A DNA stretch of 64,000 bases from Siphonodentalium dalli (lineage: Eukaryota > Mollusca > Scaphopoda > Gadilida > Siphonodentaliidae), in assembly GCA_032622095.1 (NCBI GenBank), contig CP136064.1, positions 254,760,484 through 254,824,483 of the forward strand. The letters are read 5' to 3'. The position numbers and the translations under genes were made by a program. Each line of letters opens with the position of its first letter. The stretch's first letter is position 1. Positions 61,046 through 64,000 of this stretch are shown here, one piece after another. Under the pieces are notes generated by a model. That model had not been told where the DNA came from, did no database searches, and saw only the letters and a list, made by a program, of their open reading frames with translations.

Positions 61046-62444
61046 TGGCACGCATTTCCAGTTGTTGGCTTATCATAAAACAAAGCTGGTTCAGAGGTCT
61101 GAGATCCAGAGCCTTTAGTCTAAGTACATAAAGTATAACATTTTTCGGTAAACAGATTATAATCCTTTGCCAACTTCTCCTCACCCTTTCTCGCTCGCGC
61201 CTTCTCACCCTCTCTATCTCGTCGTCTCTCTTGACGCTATGAACACAATGTATCTCTCCGACATTATTTCACGGTCCCTCACTTATCAGAGATGTGCGCG
61301 CAATAGAATGGGAACAAAACTTAAAATAAGTCACTGGGCGTGTTGTTTAATCCCCTTTCCAATAAATCGGTTTATGTATACATGCATTATTATATTTACT
61401 ATTGTTTGAATTGATGTGAAATACCCACATGTATGCTACAAGCACCAAGGAAATAATTAATTGAATGACCAAAACGGACTGGACAATTTCGTTAACTCCT
61501 TTCCGGCCCTGAAATAATTGGCGAACATCAATAAATATAAGTAGTTTGCTGGGAATGTGTGCGTCATTATCACAATTTAGAAGTTACAACGGTATATTAT
61601 TCCAATGCATGTCATATTAAGAACTTGTTCGGTGCTTGAAACTCATACGTTAGTATGCAGGCGTTATATCGGAGGAATGTAGCTTTCTACTAACATCGTC
61701 CAAAATACAATTTCAAGCAAATAAACCTTACAACTCCATCGAAAAAAATCTCTGAAGTGTGCACAATTGTAAATATTTACTTCCCGGGACGCATCTATCT
61801 TCGCTAAACTAACCAACACGATTTCGCCACTTAAGTATCTGCATTAAGTTCATATCTAAGCATACCGTAGTGTTTCACGTCACTATAAGTATGGAAACAC
61901 CAGTGGACTGTGTCGAAAAAATACATTGGCCGTTAAGCCGCCATAATCTGTCCAGTGATCATAAAGTTAGATTGATTCCCGACGAACGAATGTTTGTGAT
62001 GTACACACAAGGGAAGCACCCCAACATGTGTGTCAACTCACTTCTGTTTAGATCAGTTTAACCAATCATGTTAATTCCTTTGTAGAAAAGATTGTGTGTT
62101 CCTAATTTATGAAATTGTGTCTATGAATCATAATCAGACTGTTTATTGCGATTCGAGGACCGCACATGGTAGATACAATTAAGCGGAGTTTCCTCCTAAC
62201 AAAACACATACCGGTAACTAAATCAACAATTAAACTCATTATGATATGACAAATAAATGGGGAGAGTAAATGTGACAGACTGTGTTATCATTTGGCACTA
62301 AATATATACATTTAAGTAATATGTGTAGGCAATATCTACATATATGTGTTCCTCGATAAAGCAATCGTCACACGATGTGAGTCAGGAGACTGAACACATA
62401 CTTGCATTCGACGAACATTCACATAATTCTAGTCCTGTACTTAC
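61046..62444. other. Intron, no recognised gene
   Basis: Contains the dispersed-repeat half at 61070-61140. Short open frames lack domains. Nothing else recognised. Confidence 0.45.
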
Positions 62445-62612
62445 GATCCGAGGCTGTCGACGTAAGTTAGCATCTCATTCTGAGAACATGCTGAAAACTT
62501 CCAGAGATTGAGTATTTTGTCGCTGCGCTGTATGCTGATTGATGACGCCATTATGAATTTATCCGTCGCATTACACGTGTTTCCACCCGCGCCATCATGC
62601 GGCAAACCCAAA
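62445..62612 (-). CDS. ADAMTS-like protease, end of the zinc-metalloprotease domain
   Basis: A 168-nt exon after TTCTGTATTTTAG and before GTAAGT: one base of a split codon, 55 codons, then two bases. It starts LGLPHDG, the last part of the HExxHxxGxxHD zinc site (third histidine plus the reprolysin aspartate), continues GGNTCNATDKFIMAS (Met-turn IM), then LWKFSACSQNEM and YVDSLGS. If the upstream exon ends in AA, the join reads HNLGLPHD as in reprolysins. The HExxH helix itself must lie in an upstream exon, which I did not find before 64000. No catalytic residue in the visible part is missing. Confidence 0.87.
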
Positions 62613-62979
62613 CTAAAATACAGAAGAAAGGAAATAATTTGCCTCAACAATGAACTATACACCTCATATTACTTTGACCTGTGATATTGAAAAAGGTGAC
62701 TACAAAAGCGACAACAGCGAATTTGTTTATCGGGGCATCCCATTTCACGTTATTAGCATTGTTGGCATAACGTGCTATACATGTAAATGTTTAGTATCTC
62801 ATTGTTTAGCAATAATGTTTCTATCTGACTTGTTTTCCAAACTGCCTTATGACAATACTCACGATTAATATGTTTTGTGTTATTGTTCAGTGTGGATATT
62901 GTTCACGCTCGTATACATGTACATATATTTATAATGAGTGTGTGGCTATTGTTTGCATTGACACAACCGTTTATAAAAT

Positions 62980-63960
62980 ATGGGGATTCGTATTAACAAA
63001 GTTGAACAAAGCCTGAAAGTGAAATGTGCGTCTAATCCGGCTTCAATCGTAAATGTGTTGGGTCAATGTGTTTCACTGGAACAATCTGTTACTCGTATCA
63101 ACGACGACAAGTGCACAGGGGTCGTCAGTATGAAAAATCGTCTGAAGATTGTTGAGAAAAACTTTGTGAAATTGGCGTAAGTCAAGAAGAAGTCGCCACT
63201 CAACTTAAATCGCGTGAAAAGGATATAGCGTTAGTCAAATCAGCTAGTCTAAATTCTAAACCGAACAGTCTTAAAAATAGTTTGAAAGATGCAACGAGGC
63301 AGCTTTGGAAAAACGCGGCGAAACCGTCAGACATCTTGTTTGAAAACTTGGAGCGTAAGCTCAGCACCACGTTTGGTCTATTCGCGCGCGATATCACAGA
63401 GAAGTTCAGCCAAATGCGTTTTAACATTGAGCGATATTTGCCGCCACAAACTCCGCCGTCTGCTCGTGTTTATCCACTCCCGGAAAATCATCATGTGTCA
63501 TTCCCTGGTACACCTCCAAACTGAGTAGTATTGCATCTGACATCAACGCCTTTGTATTGCTGGATTCTGGTAAACAAACATTACCTAGATCTCACATCGG
63601 CACATCGTCACATCGTCTCCAATCAAACACAACACGACCAATACAGACAATCGTACCAATTAGTTACAAAACGTGAATTGTTCTCTGCTAATCACCCCCC
63701 CCCCCTAGAAACACACATACTACTAATTCTGCTATCTCGCACGCAAACAGGCGTAACCGTGTACCCGTAGTCGCACCACGTTCTGATGCCACCACGTCGC
63801 GAGTTCTCAACGAAAGTAATGCTGACAATCCCAATGTTGCAGAATCAAGTACGAAAAAGGACACAATTTCTGCCAGACAATCACATACACATGTATGTAA
63901 CGTTGCTGCCTCACACACAAACGGCATCATTAGTATTTCTGTGTCGCCAAGTTATGGGGA
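62980..63960 (+). pseudogene. Coding-like remnant of unrecognised origin
   Basis: Several plus-strand stretches read like protein: a charged, helix-prone part (around 62980-63430, rich in K, E, S and L) followed by a proline-, threonine- and serine-rich part. They lie in more than one frame and are broken in a few places. No domain was recognised. The codon composition differs from the AT-rich intron around it, which suggests an inserted element or a processed gene copy. Confidence 0.4.
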
Positions 63961-64000
63961 CACGTGACCACATGTATCTATGGAATCCTATTAGGGCCAC

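Larger units (their letters stand above)
2383..62612 (-). other. Gene span: ADAMTS-like secreted metalloprotease, partial
   Basis: Eight exons in order on the minus strand form one model. Phases match at every join: 62445-62612 ends with two bases and the next exon supplies one; the joins at 50783/49584 and 49465/34522 are phase 0; all later joins are phase 1. The product would hold the end of a reprolysin zinc-protease domain, an ADAMTS-type cysteine-rich domain, then four six-cysteine modules. Known ADAMTS enzymes are secreted and cut extracellular-matrix proteins; the substrate here is unknown. I see no thrombospondin repeats between the cysteine-rich domain and the modules, so the layout differs from vertebrate ADAMTS. 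The 5' exons lie beyond 64 kb. The introns are loaded with transposons, including the 20-kb foldback. Confidence 0.8.

Overview
The window is animal nuclear DNA. It is AT-rich, has spliced exons and is crowded with interspersed repeats. The SINE tail and the reprolysin-type protease suggest a marine invertebrate, probably a lophotrochozoan and perhaps a mollusc; that is inference. Everything below was read by eye, with no alignment or database search.

Host gene (minus strand, 62.6 kb down to 2.4 kb). Eight exons of one secreted ADAMTS-like metalloprotease can be recognised, and their splice phases agree from one exon to the next. In order they are: the end of the zinc-protease domain with LGLPHDG (62445-62612); the start of the ADAMTS-type cysteine-rich domain (50783-50915); its core with CSGLWC and DGTLC (49465-49584); a 49-nt micro-exon (34474-34522); then four phase 1-1 exons of exactly 120 nt, each coding one six-cysteine, PLAC-like module (29346-29465, 5097-5216, 4708-4827, 2383-2502). 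The last three arose by local duplication that carried intron sequence along. The gene enters from beyond 64 kb and probably leaves at the left edge.

Giant foldback element (6854-27037) in the intron between the first and second modules. It is about 20.2 kb long, has inverted arms, and is flanked by a perfect 9-bp target duplication, CACGTATTG. I see no transposase in it. The arms carry eight copies of a roughly 30-bp sub-terminal motif, then modules and tandem arrays with periods near 129, 160 and 217 bp. The first 230 bp of the two arms differ at about two positions, so it is young or its arms are homogenised.

Other elements. A CR1-like LINE (minus, 35.7-39.3 kb) and a jockey-like LINE (plus, about 56.9-61.0 kb) come from different families, yet both are stopped by TAA at the same codon of reverse transcriptase (GVPQG-stop). 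In the jockey-like copy this is the only break in a frame of 1,040 codons. There is also an ORF1-only, poly-A-tailed LINE copy (44.4-46.7 kb), a related 5'-UTR-like tandem array (42.5-43.9 kb), a decayed MULE-type transposase with a SWIM finger (52.5-53.8 kb), a TTAA-flanked MITE (48.9-49.3 kb), a tRNA-derived SINE (32.7-33.0 kb), an element built from 20-bp palindromes (28.2-29.1 kb), and several small foldback repeats.

Most of the rest is intron in which I recognise nothing. A coding-like remnant at 62.98-63.96 kb is unidentified.
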